Below, in pieces: positions 36,201-50,700 of a stretch of DNA of 64,000 nt. The position numbers and the translations under genes were made by a program. The DNA lies in NCBI RefSeq assembly GCF_040869045.1, contig NW_027136969.1:124001-188000 (forward strand), given 5' to 3'. Within the stretch, counting starts at the first letter, position 1, and the number at the start of each line of letters is the position of its first letter. This stretch comes from Eurosta solidaginis. Its lineage: Eukaryota > Arthropoda > Insecta > Diptera > Tephritidae. The notes under the pieces are model-generated. The model was not told the origin of the DNA. It ran no database searches and saw only the letters and a list, made by a program, of their open reading frames with translations.

Positions 36201-39200
36201 TTTTAATTTGCTTACCGGGCTAAAGGTTAGCATGTTTAAAATACGTAAGTCGTTTTGTTCATCAAATTTGAGTAGATAACTCAGCAGTTGTTTGCATCAG
36301 AGCGACAATTTTTGAGATAGTTATTAAAACAGTTTAAAGGTTGTCAAACGTTGTTTCTCGTTGTATATCCTTTAATTCTAGAGTTAAATTGATAAATAAC
36401 GTGTACGAATTTGTTTAACGCATTTGTTTTGGTTACTCGACGTCTCCGTTCTCGTGTAGCCTACATATTGCGTTTTTTTTTTAATTTGCTTACCGGGCTA
36501 AAGGTTAGCATGTTTAAAATACGTAAGTCGTTTTGTTCATCAAATTTAAGTAGATAACTCATCAGTTGTTTGCATCAGAGCGACAATTTTTGAGATAGTT
36601 ATTAAAACTGTTTAAAGGTTGTCAAACGTTGTTTCTCGTTGTATATCCTTTAATTCTAGAGTTAAATTGATAAATAACGTGTACGAATTTGTTTAACGCA
36701 TTTGTTTTGGTTACTCGACGTCTCCGTTCTCGTGTAGCCTACATATTGCGTTTTTTTTTTTAATTTGCTTACCCGGCTAAAGGTTAGCATGTTTAAAATA
36801 CGTAAGTCGTTTTGATCATGATATTTAAGTAGATAACTCATCAGTTGTTTGCATCAGAGCGATAATTTTTCAGATAGTTATTAAAACTGTTTAAAGGTTG
36901 TCAAACGTTGTTTCTCGTTGTATATCCTTTAATTCTAGAGCTAAATTGATAAATAACGTGTACGAATTTGTTTAACGCATTTGTTTTGGTTACTCGACGT
37001 CTCCGTTCTCGTGTAGCCTACATATTGCGTTTTTTTTTAATTTGCTTACCGGGCTAAAGGTTAGCATGTTTAAAATACGTAAGTCGTTTTGTTCATCATA
37101 TTTAAGTAGATAACTCATCAGTTGTTTGCATCAGAGCGATAATTTTTGAGATAGTTATTAAAACTGTTTAAAGGTTGTCAAACGTTGTTTCTCGTTGTAT
37201 ATCCTTTAATTCTAGAGTTAAATTGATAAATAACGTGCACGAATTTGTTTAACGCATTTGTTTTGGTTACTCGACGTCTCCGTTCTCGTGTAGCCTACAT
37301 ATTGCGTTTTTTTTTTTAATTTGCTTACCGGGCTAAAGGTTAGCATGTTTAAAATACGTAAGTCGTTTTGTTCATCATATTTAAGTAGATAACTCATCAG
37401 TTGTTTGCATCAGAGCGATAATTTTTGAGATAGTTATTAAAACTGTTTAAAGGTTGTCAAACGTTGTTTCTCGTTGTATATCCTTTAATTCTAGAGTTAA
37501 ATTGATAAATAACGTGTACGAATTTGTTTAACGCATTTGTTTTGGTTACTCGACGTCTCCGTTCTCGTGTAGCCTACATATTGCGTTTTTTTTTTAATTT
37601 GCTTACCGGGCTAAAGGTTAGCATGTTTAAAATACGAAAGTCGTTTTGTTCATCATATTTAAGTAGATAACTCATCAGTTGTTTGCATCAGAGCGATAAT
37701 TTTTGAGATAGTTATTAAAACTGTTTAAAGGTTGTCAAACGTTGTTTCTCGTTGTATATCCTTTAATTCTAGAGTTAAATTGATAAATAACGTCTACGAA
37801 TTTGTTTAACGCATTTGTTTTGGTTACTCGACGTCTCCGTTCTCGTATAGCCTACATATTGCGTTTTTTTTAATTTGCTTACCGGGCTAAAGGTTAGCAT
37901 GTTTAAAATACGTAAGTCGTTTTGTTCATCATATTTAAGTAGATAACTCATCAGTTGTTTGCATCAGAGCGATAATTTTTGAGATAGTTATTAAAACTAT
38001 TTAAAGGTTGTCAAACGTTGTTTCTCGTTGTATATCCTTTAATTCTAGAGTTAAATTGATAAATAACGTGTACGAATTTGTTTAACGCATTTGTTTTGGT
38101 TACTCGACGTCTCCGTTCTCGTGTAGCCTACATATTGGGTTTTTTTTTTTAATTTGCTTACCGGGCTAAAGGTTAGCATGTTTAAAATACGTAAGTCGTT
38201 TTGTTCAACAAATTTAAGTAGATAACTCATCAGTTGTTTGCATCAGAGCGATAATTTTTGAGATAGTTATTAAAACTGTTTAAAGGTTGTCAAACGTTGT
38301 TTCTCGTTGTATATCCTTTAATTCTAGAGTTAAATTGATAAATAACGTGTACGAATTTGTTTAACGCATTTGTTTTGGTTACTCGACGTCTCCGTTCTCG
38401 TGTAGCCTACATATTGCGTTTTTTTTTTTAATTTGCTTACCGGGCTAAAGGTTAGCACGTTTAAAATACGTAAGTCGTTTTGTTCAACAAATTTAAGTAG
38501 ATAACTCATCAGTTGTTTGCATCAGAGCGATAATTTTTGAGATAGTTATTAAAACTGTTTAAAGGTTGTCAAACGTTGTTTCTCGTTGTATATCCTTTAA
38601 TTCTAGAGTTAAATTGATAAATAACGTGTACGAATTTGTTTAACGCATTTGTTTTGGTTACTCAACGTCTCCGTTCTCGTGTAGCCTACATATTGCGTTT
38701 TTTTTTTAATTTGCTTACCGGGCTAAAGGTTAGCATGTTTAAAATACGTAAGTCGTTTTGTTCATCATATTTAAGTAGATAACTCATCAGTTGTTTGCAT
38801 CAGAGCGATAATTTTTGAGATAGTTATTAAAACTGTTTAAAGGTTGTCAAACGTTGTTTCTCGTTGTATATCCTTTAATTCTAGAGTTAAATTGATAAAT
38901 AACGTGTACGAATTTGTTTAACGCATTTGTTTTGGTTACTCGACGTCTCCGTTCTCGTGTAGCCTACATATTGCGTTTTTTTTTAATTTGCTTACCGGGC
39001 TAAAGGTTAGCATGTTTAAAATACGTAAGTCGTTTTGTTCATAAAATTTAAGTAGATAACTCATCAGTTGTTTGCATCAGAGCGACAATTTTTGAGATAG
39101 TTATTAAAACTGTTTAAAGGTTGTCAAACGTTGTTTCTCGTTGTATATCCTTTAATTCTAGAGTTAAATTGATAAATAACGTGTACGAATTTGTTTAACG

Positions 39201-42200
39201 CATTTGTTTTGGTTACTCGACGTCTCCGTTCTTCTGAAGCCTACATATTGCGTTTTTTTTTAAATTTGCTTACCGGGCTAAAGGTTAGCATGTTTAAAAT
39301 ACGTAAGTCGTTTTGTTCATCAAATTTAAGTAGATAACTCATCAGTTGTTTGCATCAGAGCGATAATTTTTGAGATAGTTATTAAAACTGTTTAAAGGTT
39401 GTCAAACGTTGTTTCTCGTTGTATATCCTTTAATTCTAGAGTTAAATTGATAAATAACGTGTACGAATTTGTTTAACGCATTTGTTTTGGTTACTCGACG
39501 TCTCCGTTCTCGTGTAGCCTACATATTGCGTTTTTTTTTTTAATTTGCTTACCGGGCTAAAGGTTAGCATGTTTAAAATACGTAAGTCGTTTTGTTCATC
39601 AAATTTAAGTAGATAACTCATCAGTTGTTTGCATCAGAGCGATAATTTTTGAGATAGTTATTAAAACTGTTTAAAGGTTGTCAAACGTTGTTTCTCGTTG
39701 TATATCCTTTAATTCTAGAGTTAAATTGATAAATAACGTGTACGAATTTGTTTAACGCATTTGTTTTGGTTACTCGACGTTCCGTTCTCGTGTAGCCTAC
39801 ATATTGCGTTTTTTTTTTAATTTGCTTACCGGGCTAAAGGTTAGCATGTTTAAAAGACGTAAGTCGTTGTTTTCATCAAATTTAAGTAGATAACTCATCA
39901 GTTGTTTGCATCAGAGCGACAATTTTTGAGATAGTTATTAAAACTGTTTAAAGGTTGTCAAACGTTGTTTCTCGTTGTATATCCTTTAATCCTAGAGTTA
40001 AATTGATAAATAACGTGTACGAATTTGTTTAACGCATTTGTTTTGGTTACTCGACGTCTCCGTTCTCGTGTAGCCTACATATTGCGTTTTTTTTTTAATT
40101 TGCTTACCGGGCTAAAGGTTAGCATGTTTAAAAGACGTAAGTCGTTGTTTTCATCAAATTTAAGTAGATAACTCATCAGTTGTTTGCATCAGAGCGACAA
40201 TTTTTGAGATAGTTATTAAAACTGTTTAAAGGTTGTCAAACGTTGTTTCTCGTTGTATATCCTTTAATCCTAGAGTTAAATTGATAAATAACGTGTACGA
40301 ATTTGTTTAACGCATTTGTTTTGGTTACTCGACGTTCCGTTCTCGTGTAGCCTACATATTGCGTTTTTTTTTTAATTTGCTTACCGGGCTAAAGGTTAGC
40401 ATGTTTAAAAGACGTAAGTCGTTGTTTTCATCAAATTTAAGTAGATAACTCATCAGTTGTTTGCATCAGAGCGACAATTTTTGAGATAGTTATTAAAACT
40501 GTTTAAGGGTTGTCAAACGTTGTTTCTCGTTGTATATCCTTTAATTCTAGAGTTAAATTGATAAATAACGTGTACGAATTTGTTTAACGCATTTGTTTTG
40601 GTTACTCGACGTCTCCGTTCTCGTGTAGCCTACATATTGCGTTTTTTTTTTAATTTGCTTACCTGGCTAAAGGTTAGCATGTTTAAAATACGTAAGTCGT
40701 TTTGTTCAACATATTTAAGTAGATAACTCATCAGTTGTTTGCATCAGAGCGATAATTTTTGAGATAGTTATTAAAACTGTTTAAAGGTTGTCAAACGTTG
40801 TTTCACGTTGTATATCCTTTAATTCAAGAGTTAAATTGATAAATAACGTGTACGAATTTGTTTAACGCATTTGTTTTGGTTACTCGACGTCTCCGTTCTC
40901 GTGTAGCCTACATATTGCGTTTTTTTTTCAATTTGCTTACCGGGCTAAAGGTTAGCATGTTTAAAATACGTAAGTCGTTTTGTTCATCATATTTAAGTAG
41001 ATAACTCATCAGTTGTTTGCATCAGAGCGATAATTTTTGAGATAGTTATTAAAACTGTTTAAAGGTTGTCAAACGTTGTTTCTCGTTGTATATCCTTTAA
41101 TTCTAGAGTTAAATTGATAAATAACGTGTACGAATTTGTTTAACGTATTTGTTTTGGTTACTCGACGTCTACGTTCTCGTGTAGCCTACATATTGCGTTT
41201 TTTTTTTAGTTTGCTTACCGGGCTAAAGGTTAACATGCTCAAAATACGTAAGTCGTTTTGTTCATCATATTTAAGTAGATAACTCATCAGTTGTTTGCAT
41301 CAGAGCGATAATTTTTTAGATAGTTATTAAAACTGTTTAAAGGTTGTCAAACGTTGTTTCTCGTTGTATATCCTTTAATTCTAGAGTTAAATTGATAAAT
41401 AACGTGTACGAATTTGTTTAACGCATTTGTTTTGGTTACTCGACGTCTCAGTTCTCGTGTAGCCCACATATTGCGTTTTTTTTTTAATTTGCTTACCGGG
41501 CTAAAGGCTAGCATGTTTAAAATACGTAAGTCGTTTTGTTCATCATATTTAAGTAGATAACTCATCAGTTGTTTGAATCAGAGCGATAATTTTTGAGATG
41601 GTTATTAAAACTGTTTAAAGGTTGTCAAACGTTGTTTCTCGTTGTATATCCTTTAATTCTAGAGTTAAATTGATAAATAACGTGTACGAATTTGTTTAAC
41701 GCATTTGTTTTGGTTACTCGACGTCTCCGTTCTCGTGTAGCCTACATATTGCGTTTTTTTTTTAATTTGCTTACCGGGCTAAAGGTTAGCATGTTTAAAA
41801 TACGTAAGTCGTTTTGTTCAACAAATTTAAGTAGATAACTCATCAGTTGTTTGCATCAGAGCGACAATTTTTGAGATAGCTATTAAAACTGTTTAAAGGT
41901 TGTCAAACGTTGTTTCTCGTTGTATATCCTTTAATTCTAGAGTTAAATTGATAAATAACGTGTACGAATTTGTTTAACGCATTTGTTTTGGTTACTCGAC
42001 GTCTCCGTTCTCGTGTAGCCTACATATTGCGTTTTTTTTTTAATTTGCTTAACGGGCTAAAGGTTAGCATGTTTAAAATACGTAAGTCGTTTTGTTCATA
42101 AAATTTAAGTAGATAACTCATCAGTTGTTTGCATCAGAGCGACAATTTTTGAGATAGTTATTAAAACTGTTTAAAGGTTGTCAAACGTTGTTTCTCGTTG

Positions 42201-45200
42201 TATATCCTTTAATTCTAGAGTTAAATTGATAAATAACGTATACGAATTTGTTTAACGCATTTGTTTTGGTTACTCGACGTCTCCGTTCTCGTGTAGCCTA
42301 CATATTGCGTTTTTTTTTTAAATTTGCTTACCGGGATAAAGGTTAGCGTGTTTAAAATACGTAAGTCGTTTTGTTCATCAAATTTAAGTAGATAACTCAT
42401 CAGTTGTTTACATCAGAGCGATAATTTTTGAGATAGTTATTAAAACTGTTTAAAGGTTGTCAAACGTTGTTTCTCGTTGTATATCCTTTAATTCTAGAGT
42501 TAAATTGATAAATAACGTGTACGAATTTGTTTAACGCATTTGTTTTGGTTACTCGACGTCTCCGTTCTCGTGTAGCCTACATATTGCGTTTTTTTTTTAA
42601 TTTGCTTACCGGGCTAAAGGTTAGCATGTTTAAAATACGTAAGTCGTTTTGTTCATCAAATTTAAGTAGATAACTCATCAGTTGTTTGCATCAGAGCGAT
42701 AATTTTTGAGATAGTTATTAAAACTGTTTAAAGGTTGTCAAACGTTGTTTCTCGTTGTATATCCTTTAATTCTAGAGTTAAATTGATAAATAACGTGTAC
42801 GAATTTGTTTAACGCATTTGTTTTGGTTACTGGACGTCTCCGTTCTCGTGTAGCCTACATGTTGCGTTTTTTTTTTAATTTGCTTACCGGGCTAAAGGTT
42901 AGCATGTTTAAAATACGTAAGTCGTTTTGTTCATCAAATTTAAGTAGATAACTCATCAGTTGTTTGCATCAGAGCGACAATTTTTGAGATAGTTATTAAA
43001 ACTGTTTAAAGGTTGTCAAACGTTGTTTCTCGTTGTATATCCTTTAATTCTAGAGTTAAATTGATAAATAACGTGTACGAATTTGTTTAACGTATTTGTT
43101 TTGGTTACTCGACGTCTCCGTTCTCGTGTAGCCTACATATTGCGTTTTTTTTTTAATTTGCTTACCGGGCTAAAGGTTAACATGCTTAAAATACGTAAGT
43201 CGTTTTGTTCATCATATTTAAGTAGATAACTCATCAGTTGTTTGCATCAGAGCGATAATTTTTTAGATAGTTATTAAAACTGTTTAAAGGTTGTCAAACG
43301 TTGTTTCTCGTTGTATATCCTTTAATTCTAGAGTTAAATTGATAAATAACGTGTACGAATTTGTTTAACGCATTTGTTTTGGTTACTCGACGTCTCAGTT
43401 CTCGTGTAGCCCACATATTGCGTTTTTTTTTTAATTTGCTTACCGGGCTAAAGGTTAGCATGTTTAAAATACGTAAGTCGTTTTGTTCATCATATTTAAG
43501 TAGATAACTCATCAGTTGTTTGAATCAGAGCGATAATTTTTGAGATGGTTATTAAAACTGTTTAAAGGTTGTCAAACGTTGTTTCTCGTTGTATATCCTT
43601 TAATTCTAGAGTTAAATTGATAAATAACGTGTACGAATTTGTTTAACGCATTTGTTTTGGTTACTCGACGTCTCCGTTCTCGTGTAGCCTACATATTGCG
43701 TTTTTTTTTTAATTTGCTTACCGGGCTAAAGGTTAGCATGTTTAAAATACGTAAGTCGTTTTGTTCAACAAATTTAAGTAGATAACTCATCAGTTGTTTG
43801 CATCAGAGCGACAATTTTTGAGATAGCTATTAAAACTGTTTAAAGTTTGTCAAACGTTGTTTCTCGTTGTATATCCTTTAATTCTAGAGTTAAATTGATA
43901 AATAACGTGTACGAATTTGTTTAACGCATTTGTTTTGGTTACTCGACGTCTCCGTTCTCGTGTAGCCTACATATTGCGTTTTTTTTTTAATTTGCTTACC
44001 GGGCTAAAGGTTAGCATGTTTAAAATACGTAAGTCGTTTTGTTCATAAAATTTAAGTAGATAACTCATCAGTTGTTTGCATCAGAGCGACAATTTTTGAG
44101 ATAGTTATTAAAACTGTTTAAAGGTTGTCAAACGTTGTTTCTCGTTGTATATCCTTTAATTCTAGAGTTAAATTGATAAATAACGTATACGAATTTGTTT
44201 AACGCATTTGTTTTGGTTACTCGACGTCTCCGTTCTCGTGTAGCCTACATATTGCGTTTTTTTTTTTAATTTGCTTACCGGGATAAAAGTTAGCGTGTTT
44301 AAAATACGTAAGTCGTTTTGTTCATCAAATTTAAGTAGATAACTCATCAGTTGTTTACATCAGAGCGATAATTTTTGAGATAGTTATTAAAACTGTTTAA
44401 AGGTTGTCAAACGTTGTTTCTCGTTGTATATCCTTTAATTCTAGAGTTAAATTGATAAATAACGTGTACGAATTTGTTTAACGCATTTGTTTTGGTTACT
44501 CGACGTCTCCGTTCTCGTGTAGCCTACATATTGCGTTTTTTTTTTAATTTGCTTACCGGGCTAAAGGTTAGCATGTTTAAAATACGTAAGTCGTTTTGTT
44601 CATCAAATTTAAGTAGATAACTCATCAGTTGTTTGCATTAGAGCGATAATTTTTGAGATAGTTATTAAAACTGTTTAAAGGTTGTCAAACGTTGTTTCTC
44701 GTTGTATATCCTTTAATTCTAGAGTTAAATTGATAAATAACGTGTACGAATTTGTTTAACGCATTTGTTTTGGTTACTGGACGTCTCCGTTCTCGTGTAG
44801 CCTACATGTTGCGTTTTTTTTTATTTGCTTACCGGGCTAAAGGTTAGCATGTTTAAAATACGTAAGTCGTTTTGTTCATCAAATTTAAGTAGATAACTCA
44901 TCAGTTGTTTGCATCAGAGCGACAATTTTTGAGATAGTTATTAAAACTGTTTAAAGGTTGTCAAACGTTGTTTCTCGTTGTATATCCTTTAATTCTAGAG
45001 TTAAATTGATAAATAACGTGTACGAATTTGTTTAACGCATTTGTTTTGGTTACTCGACGTCTCCGTTCTCGTGTAGCCTACATATTGCGTTTTTTTTTTT
45101 AATTTGCTTACCGGGCTAAAGGTTAGCATGCTTAAAATACGTAAGTCGTTTTGTTCATCAAATTTAAGTAGATAACTCATCAGTTGTTTGCATCAGAGCG

Positions 45201-47700
45201 ACAATTTTTGAGATAGTTATTAAAACTGTTTATAGGTTGTCAAACGTTGTTTCTCGTTGTATATCCTTTAATTCTAGAGTTAAATTGATAAATAACGTGT
45301 ACGAATTTGTTTAACGCATTTCTTTTGGTTACTCGACGTCTCCGTTCTCGTGTAGCCTACATATTGCGTTTTTTTTTTTAATTTGCTTACCGGGCTAAAG
45401 GTTAGCATGTTTAAAATACGTAAGTCGTTTTGTTCATCAAATTTGAGTAGATAACTCAGCAGTTGTTTGCATCAGAGCGACAATTTTTGAGATAGTTATT
45501 AAAACAGTTTAAAGGTTGTCAAACGTTGTTTCTCGTTGTATATCCTTTAATTCTAGAGTTAAATTGATAAATAACGTGTACGAATTTGTTTAACGCATTT
45601 GTTTTGGTTACTCGACGTCTCCGTTCTCGTGTAGCCTACATATTGCGTTTTTTTTTTAATTTGCTTACCGGGCTAAAGGTTAGCATGTTTAAAATACGTA
45701 AGTCGTTTTGTTCATCAAATTTAAGTAGATAACTCATCAGTTGTTTGCATCAGAGCGACAATTTTTGAGATAGTTATTAAAACTGTTTAAAGGTTGTCAA
45801 ACGTTGTTTCTCGTTGTATATCCTTTAATTCTAGAGTTAAATTGATAAATAACGTGTACGAATTTGTTTAACGCATTTGTTTTGGTTACTCGACGTCTCC
45901 GTTCTCGTGTAGCCTACATATTGCGTTTTTTTTTTTAATTTGCTTACCCGGCTAAAGGTTAGCATGTTTAAAATACGTAAGTCGTTTTGATCATCATATT
46001 TAAGTAGATAACTCATCAGTTGTTTGCATCAGAGCGATAATTTTTCAGATAGTTATTAAAACTGTTTAAAGGTTGTCAAACGTTGTTTCTCGTTGTATAT
46101 CCTTTAATTCTAGAGCTAAATTGATAAATAACGTGTACGAATTTGTTTAACGCATTTGTTTTGGTTACTCGACGTCTCCGTTCTCGTGTAGCCTACATAT
46201 TGCGTTTTTTTTTTAATTTGCTTACCGGGCTAAAGGTTAGCATGTTTAAAATACGTAAGTCGTTTTGTTCATCATATTTAAGTAGATAACTCATCAGTTG
46301 TTTGCATCAGAGCGATAATTTTTGAGATAGTTATTAAAACTGTTTAAAGGTTGTCAAACGTTGTTTCTCGTTGTATATCCTTTAATTCTAGAGTTAAATT
46401 GATAAATAACGTGTACGAATTTGTTTAACGCATTTGTTTTGGTTACTCGACGTCTCCGTTCTCGTGTAGCCTACATATTGCGTTTTTTTTTTTAATTTGC
46501 TTACCGGGCTAAAGGTTAGCATGTTTAAAATACGTAAGTCGTTTTGTTCATCATATTTAAGTAGATAACTCATCAGTTGTTTGCATCAGAGCGATAATTT
46601 TTGAGATAGTTATTAAAACTGTTTAAAGGTTGTCAAACGTTGTTTCTCGTTGTATATCCTTTAATTCTAGAGTTAAATTGATAAATAACGTGTACGAATT
46701 TGTTTAACGCATTTGTTTTGGTTACTTGACGTCTCCGTTCTCGTGTAGCCTACATATTGCGCTTTTTTTTTAATTTGCTTACCGGGCTAAAGGTTAGCAT
46801 GTTTAAAATACGAAAGTCGTTTTGTTCATCATATTTAAGTAGATAACTCATCAGTTGTTTGCATCAGAGCGATAATTTTTGAGATAGTTATTAAAACTGT
46901 TTAAAGGTTGTCAAACGTTGTTTCTCGTTGTATATCCTTTAATTCTAGAGTTAAATTGATAAATAACGTGTACGAATTTGTTTAACGCATTTGTTTTGGT
47001 TACTCGACGTCTCCGTTCTCGTGTAGCCTACATATTGCGTTTTTTGTAATTTGCTTACCGGGCTAAAGGTTAGCATGTTTAAAATACGTAAGTCGTTTTG
47101 TTCATCATATTTAAGTAGATAACTCATCAGTTGTTTGCATCAGAGCGATAATTTTTGAGATAGTTATTAAAACTGTTTAAAGGTTGTCAAACGTTGTTTC
47201 TCGTTGTATATCCTTTAATTCTAGAGTTAAATTGATAAATAACGTGTACGAATTTGTTTAACGCATTTGTTTTGGTTACTCGACGTCTCCGTTCTCGTGT
47301 AGCCTACATATTGGGTTTTTTTTTTTAATTTGCTTACCGGGCTAAAGGTTAGCATGTTTAAAATACGTAAGTCGTTTTGTTCAACAAATTTAAGTAGATA
47401 ACTCATCAGTTGTTTGCATCAGAGCGATAATTTTTGAGATAGTTATTAAAACTGTTTAAAGGTTGTCAAACGTTGTTTCTCGTTGTATATCCTTTAATTC
47501 TAGAGTTAAATTGATAAATAACGTGTACGAATTTGTTTAACGCATTTGTTTTGGTTACTCGACGTCTCCGTTCTCGTGTAGCCTACATATTGCGTTTTTT
47601 TTTTAATTTGCTTACCGGGCTAAAGGTTAGCACGTTTAAAATACGTAAGTCGTTTTGTTCAACAAATTTAAGTAGATAACTCATCAGTTGTTTGCATCAG
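33300..47700. repeat. Three-fold recurrence of a ~2.4 kb satellite block
   Basis: The ordered markers CATTTCTTTTGG, AAAACAGTTT, TTTTGATCAT, GAGCTAAATTG, ATACGAAAGTCG and ATTGGGTTTTTT occur at 33.3-35.7 kb, 36.1-38.4 kb and 45.3-47.7 kb. Measured offsets for TTTTGATCAT are 2783 (34029 to 36812) and 9176 (36812 to 45988). The 45.3 kb copy continues the ~11.96 kb duplication seen upstream. From about 38.1 to 39.9 kb the array also parallels 47.3-49.0 kb (CGACGTTCCG at about 39.78 and 48.95 kb). Confidence 0.75.
41143..45035. repeat. Second occurrence of the seven-monomer higher-order repeat pair
   Basis: The same ordered marker monomers as at 29.2-33.1 kb recur twice more, with copies about 41143-43090 and 43091-45035. 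CGGGATAAA lies at 42332 and 44279, 1947 bp apart. The offsets to the first pair are 11961 (30371 to 42332) and 11960 (32319 to 44279), so the pair was copied as a unit by a ~12 kb (43-monomer) event. Confidence 0.85.
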
Positions 47701-50700
47701 AGCGATAATTTTTGAGATAGTTATTAAAACTGTTTAAAGGTTGTCAAACGTTGTTTCTCGTTGTATATCCTTTAATTCTAGAGTTAAATTGATAAATAAC
47801 GTGTACGAATTTGTTTAACGCATTTGTTTTGGTTACTCGACGTCTCCGTTCTCGTGTAGCCTACATATTGCGTTTTTTTTTTTAATTTGCTTACCGGGCT
47901 AAAGGTTAGCATGTTTAAAATACGTAAGTCGTTTTGTTCATCATATTTAAGTAGATAACTCATCAGTTGTTTGCATCAGAGCGATAATTTTTGAGATAGT
48001 TATTAAAACTGTTTAAAGGTTGTCAAACGTTGTTTCTCGTTGTATATCCTTTAATTCTAGAGTTAAATTGATAAATAACGTGTACGAATTTGTTTAACGC
48101 ATTTGTTTTGGTTACTCGACGTCTCCGTTCTCGTGTAGCCTACATATTGCGTTTTTTTTTAATTTGCTTACCGGGCTAAAGGTTAGCATGTTTAAAATAC
48201 GTAAGTCGTTTTGTTCATAAAATTTAAGTAGATAACTCATCAGTTGTTTGCATCAGAGCGACAATTTTTGAGATAGTTATTAAAACTGTTTAAAGGTTGT
48301 CAAACGTTGTTTCTCGTTGTATATCCTTTAATTCTAGAGTTAAATTGATAAATAACGTGTACGAATTTGTTTAACGCATTTGTTTTGGTTACTCGACGTC
48401 TCCGTTCTCGTGAAGCCTACATATTGCGTTTTTTTTTTTAATTTGCTTACCGGGCTAAAGGTTAGCATGTTTAAAATACGTAAGTCGTTTTGTTCATCAA
48501 ATTTAAGTACATAACTCATCAGTTGTTTGCATCAGAGCGATAATTTTTGAGATAGTTATTAAAACTGTTTAAAGGTTGTCAAACGTTGTTTCTCGTTGTA
48601 TATCCTTTAATTCTAGAGTTAAATTGATAAATAACGTGTACGAATTTGTTTAACGCATTTGTTTTGGTTACTCGACGTCTCCGTTCTCGTGTAGCCTACA
48701 TATTGCGTTTTTTTTTTTAATTTGCTTACCGGGCTAAAGGTTAGCATGTTTAAAATACGTAAGTCGTTTTGTTCATCAAATTTAAGTAGATAACTCATCA
48801 GTTGTTTGCATCAGAGCGTTAATTTTTGAGATAGTTATTAAAACTGTTTAAAGGTTGTCAAACGTTGTTTCTCGTTGTATATCCTTTAATTCTAGAGTTA
48901 AATTGATAAATAACGTGTACGAATTTGTTTAACGCATTTGTTTTGGTTACTCGACGTTCCGTTCTCGTGTAGCCTACATATTGCGTTTTTTTTTTAATTT
49001 GCTTACCGGGCTAAAGGTTAGCATGTTTAAAAGACGTAAGTCGTTGTTTTCATCAAATTTAAGTAGATAACTCATCAGTTGTTGGCATCAGAGCGACAAT
49101 TTTTGAGATAGTTATTAAAACTGTTTAAAGGTTGCCAAACGTTGTTTCTCGTTGTATATCCTTTAATCCTAGAGTTAAATTGATAAATAACGTGTACGAA
49201 TTTGTTTAACGCATTTGTTTTGGTTACTCGACGTCTCCGTTCTCGTGTAGCCTACATATTGCGTTTTTTTTTTAATTTGCTTACCGGGCTAAAGGTTAGC
49301 ATGTTTAAAATACGTAAGTCGTTTTGTTCAACAAATTTAAGTAGATAACTCATCAGCTGTTTGCATCAGAGCGACAATTTTTGAGATAGTTATTAAAACT
49401 GTTTAAGGGTTGTCAAACGTTGTTTCTCGTTGTATATCCTTTAATTCTAGAGTTAAATTGATAAATAACGTGTACGAATTTGTTTAACGCATTTGTTTTG
49501 GTTACTCGACGTCTCCGTTCTCGTGTAGCCTACATATTGCGTTTTTTTTTTAATTTGCTTACCGGGCTAAAGGTTAGCATGTTTAAAATACGTAAGTCGT
49601 TTTGTTCATCAAATTTAAGTAGATAACTCATCAGTTGTTTGCATCAGAGCGATAATTTTTGAGATAGTTATTAAAACTGTTTAAAGGTTGTCAAACGTTG
49701 TTTCTCGTTGTATATCCTTTAATCCTAGAGTTAAATTGATAAATAACGTGTACGAATTTGTTTAACGCATTTGTTTTGGTTACTCGACGTCTCCGTTCTC
49801 GTGTAGCCTACATATTGCGTTTTTTTTTAATTTGCTTACCGGGCTAAAGGTTAGCATGTTTAAAATACGTAAGTCGTTTTGTTCATCATATTTAAGTAGA
49901 TAACTCATCAGTTGTTTGCATCAGAGCGATAATTTTTGAGATAGTTATTAAAACTGTTTAAAGGTTGTCAAACGTTGTTTCTCGTTGTATATCCTTTAAT
50001 TCTAGAGTTAAATTGATAAATAACGTGTACGAATTTGTTTAACGCATTTGTTTTGGTTACTCGACGTCTCCGTTCTCGTGTAGCCTACATATTGCGTTTT
50101 TTTTTTAATTTGCTTACCGGGCTAAAGGTTAGCATGTTTAAAATACGTAAGTCGTTTTGTTCATCATATTTAAGTAGATAACTCATCAGTTGTTTGCATC
50201 AGAGCGATAATTTTTGAGATAGTTATTAAAACTGTTTAAAGGTTGTCAAACGTTGTTTCTCGTTGTATATCCTTTAATTCTAGAGTTAAATTGATAAATA
50301 ACGTGTACGAATTTGTTTAACGCATTTGTTTTGGTTACTCGACGTCTCCGTTCTCGTGTAGCCTACATATTGCGTTTTTTTTTTAATTTGCTTACCGGGC
50401 TAAAGGTTAGCATGTTTAAAATACGTAAGTCGTTTTGTTCATAAAATTTAAGTAGATAACTCCTCAGTTGTTTGCATCAGAGCGACAATTTTTGAGATAG
50501 TTATTAAAACTGTTTAAAGGTTGTCAAACGTTGTTTCTCGTTGTATATCCTTTAATTCTAGAGTTAAATTGATAAATAACGTGTACGAATTTGTTTAACG
50601 CATTTGTTTTGGTTACTCGACGTCTCCGTTCTCGTGAAGCCTACATATTGCGTTTTTTTTTTAATTTGCTTACCGGGCTAAAGGTTAGCATGTTTAAAAT

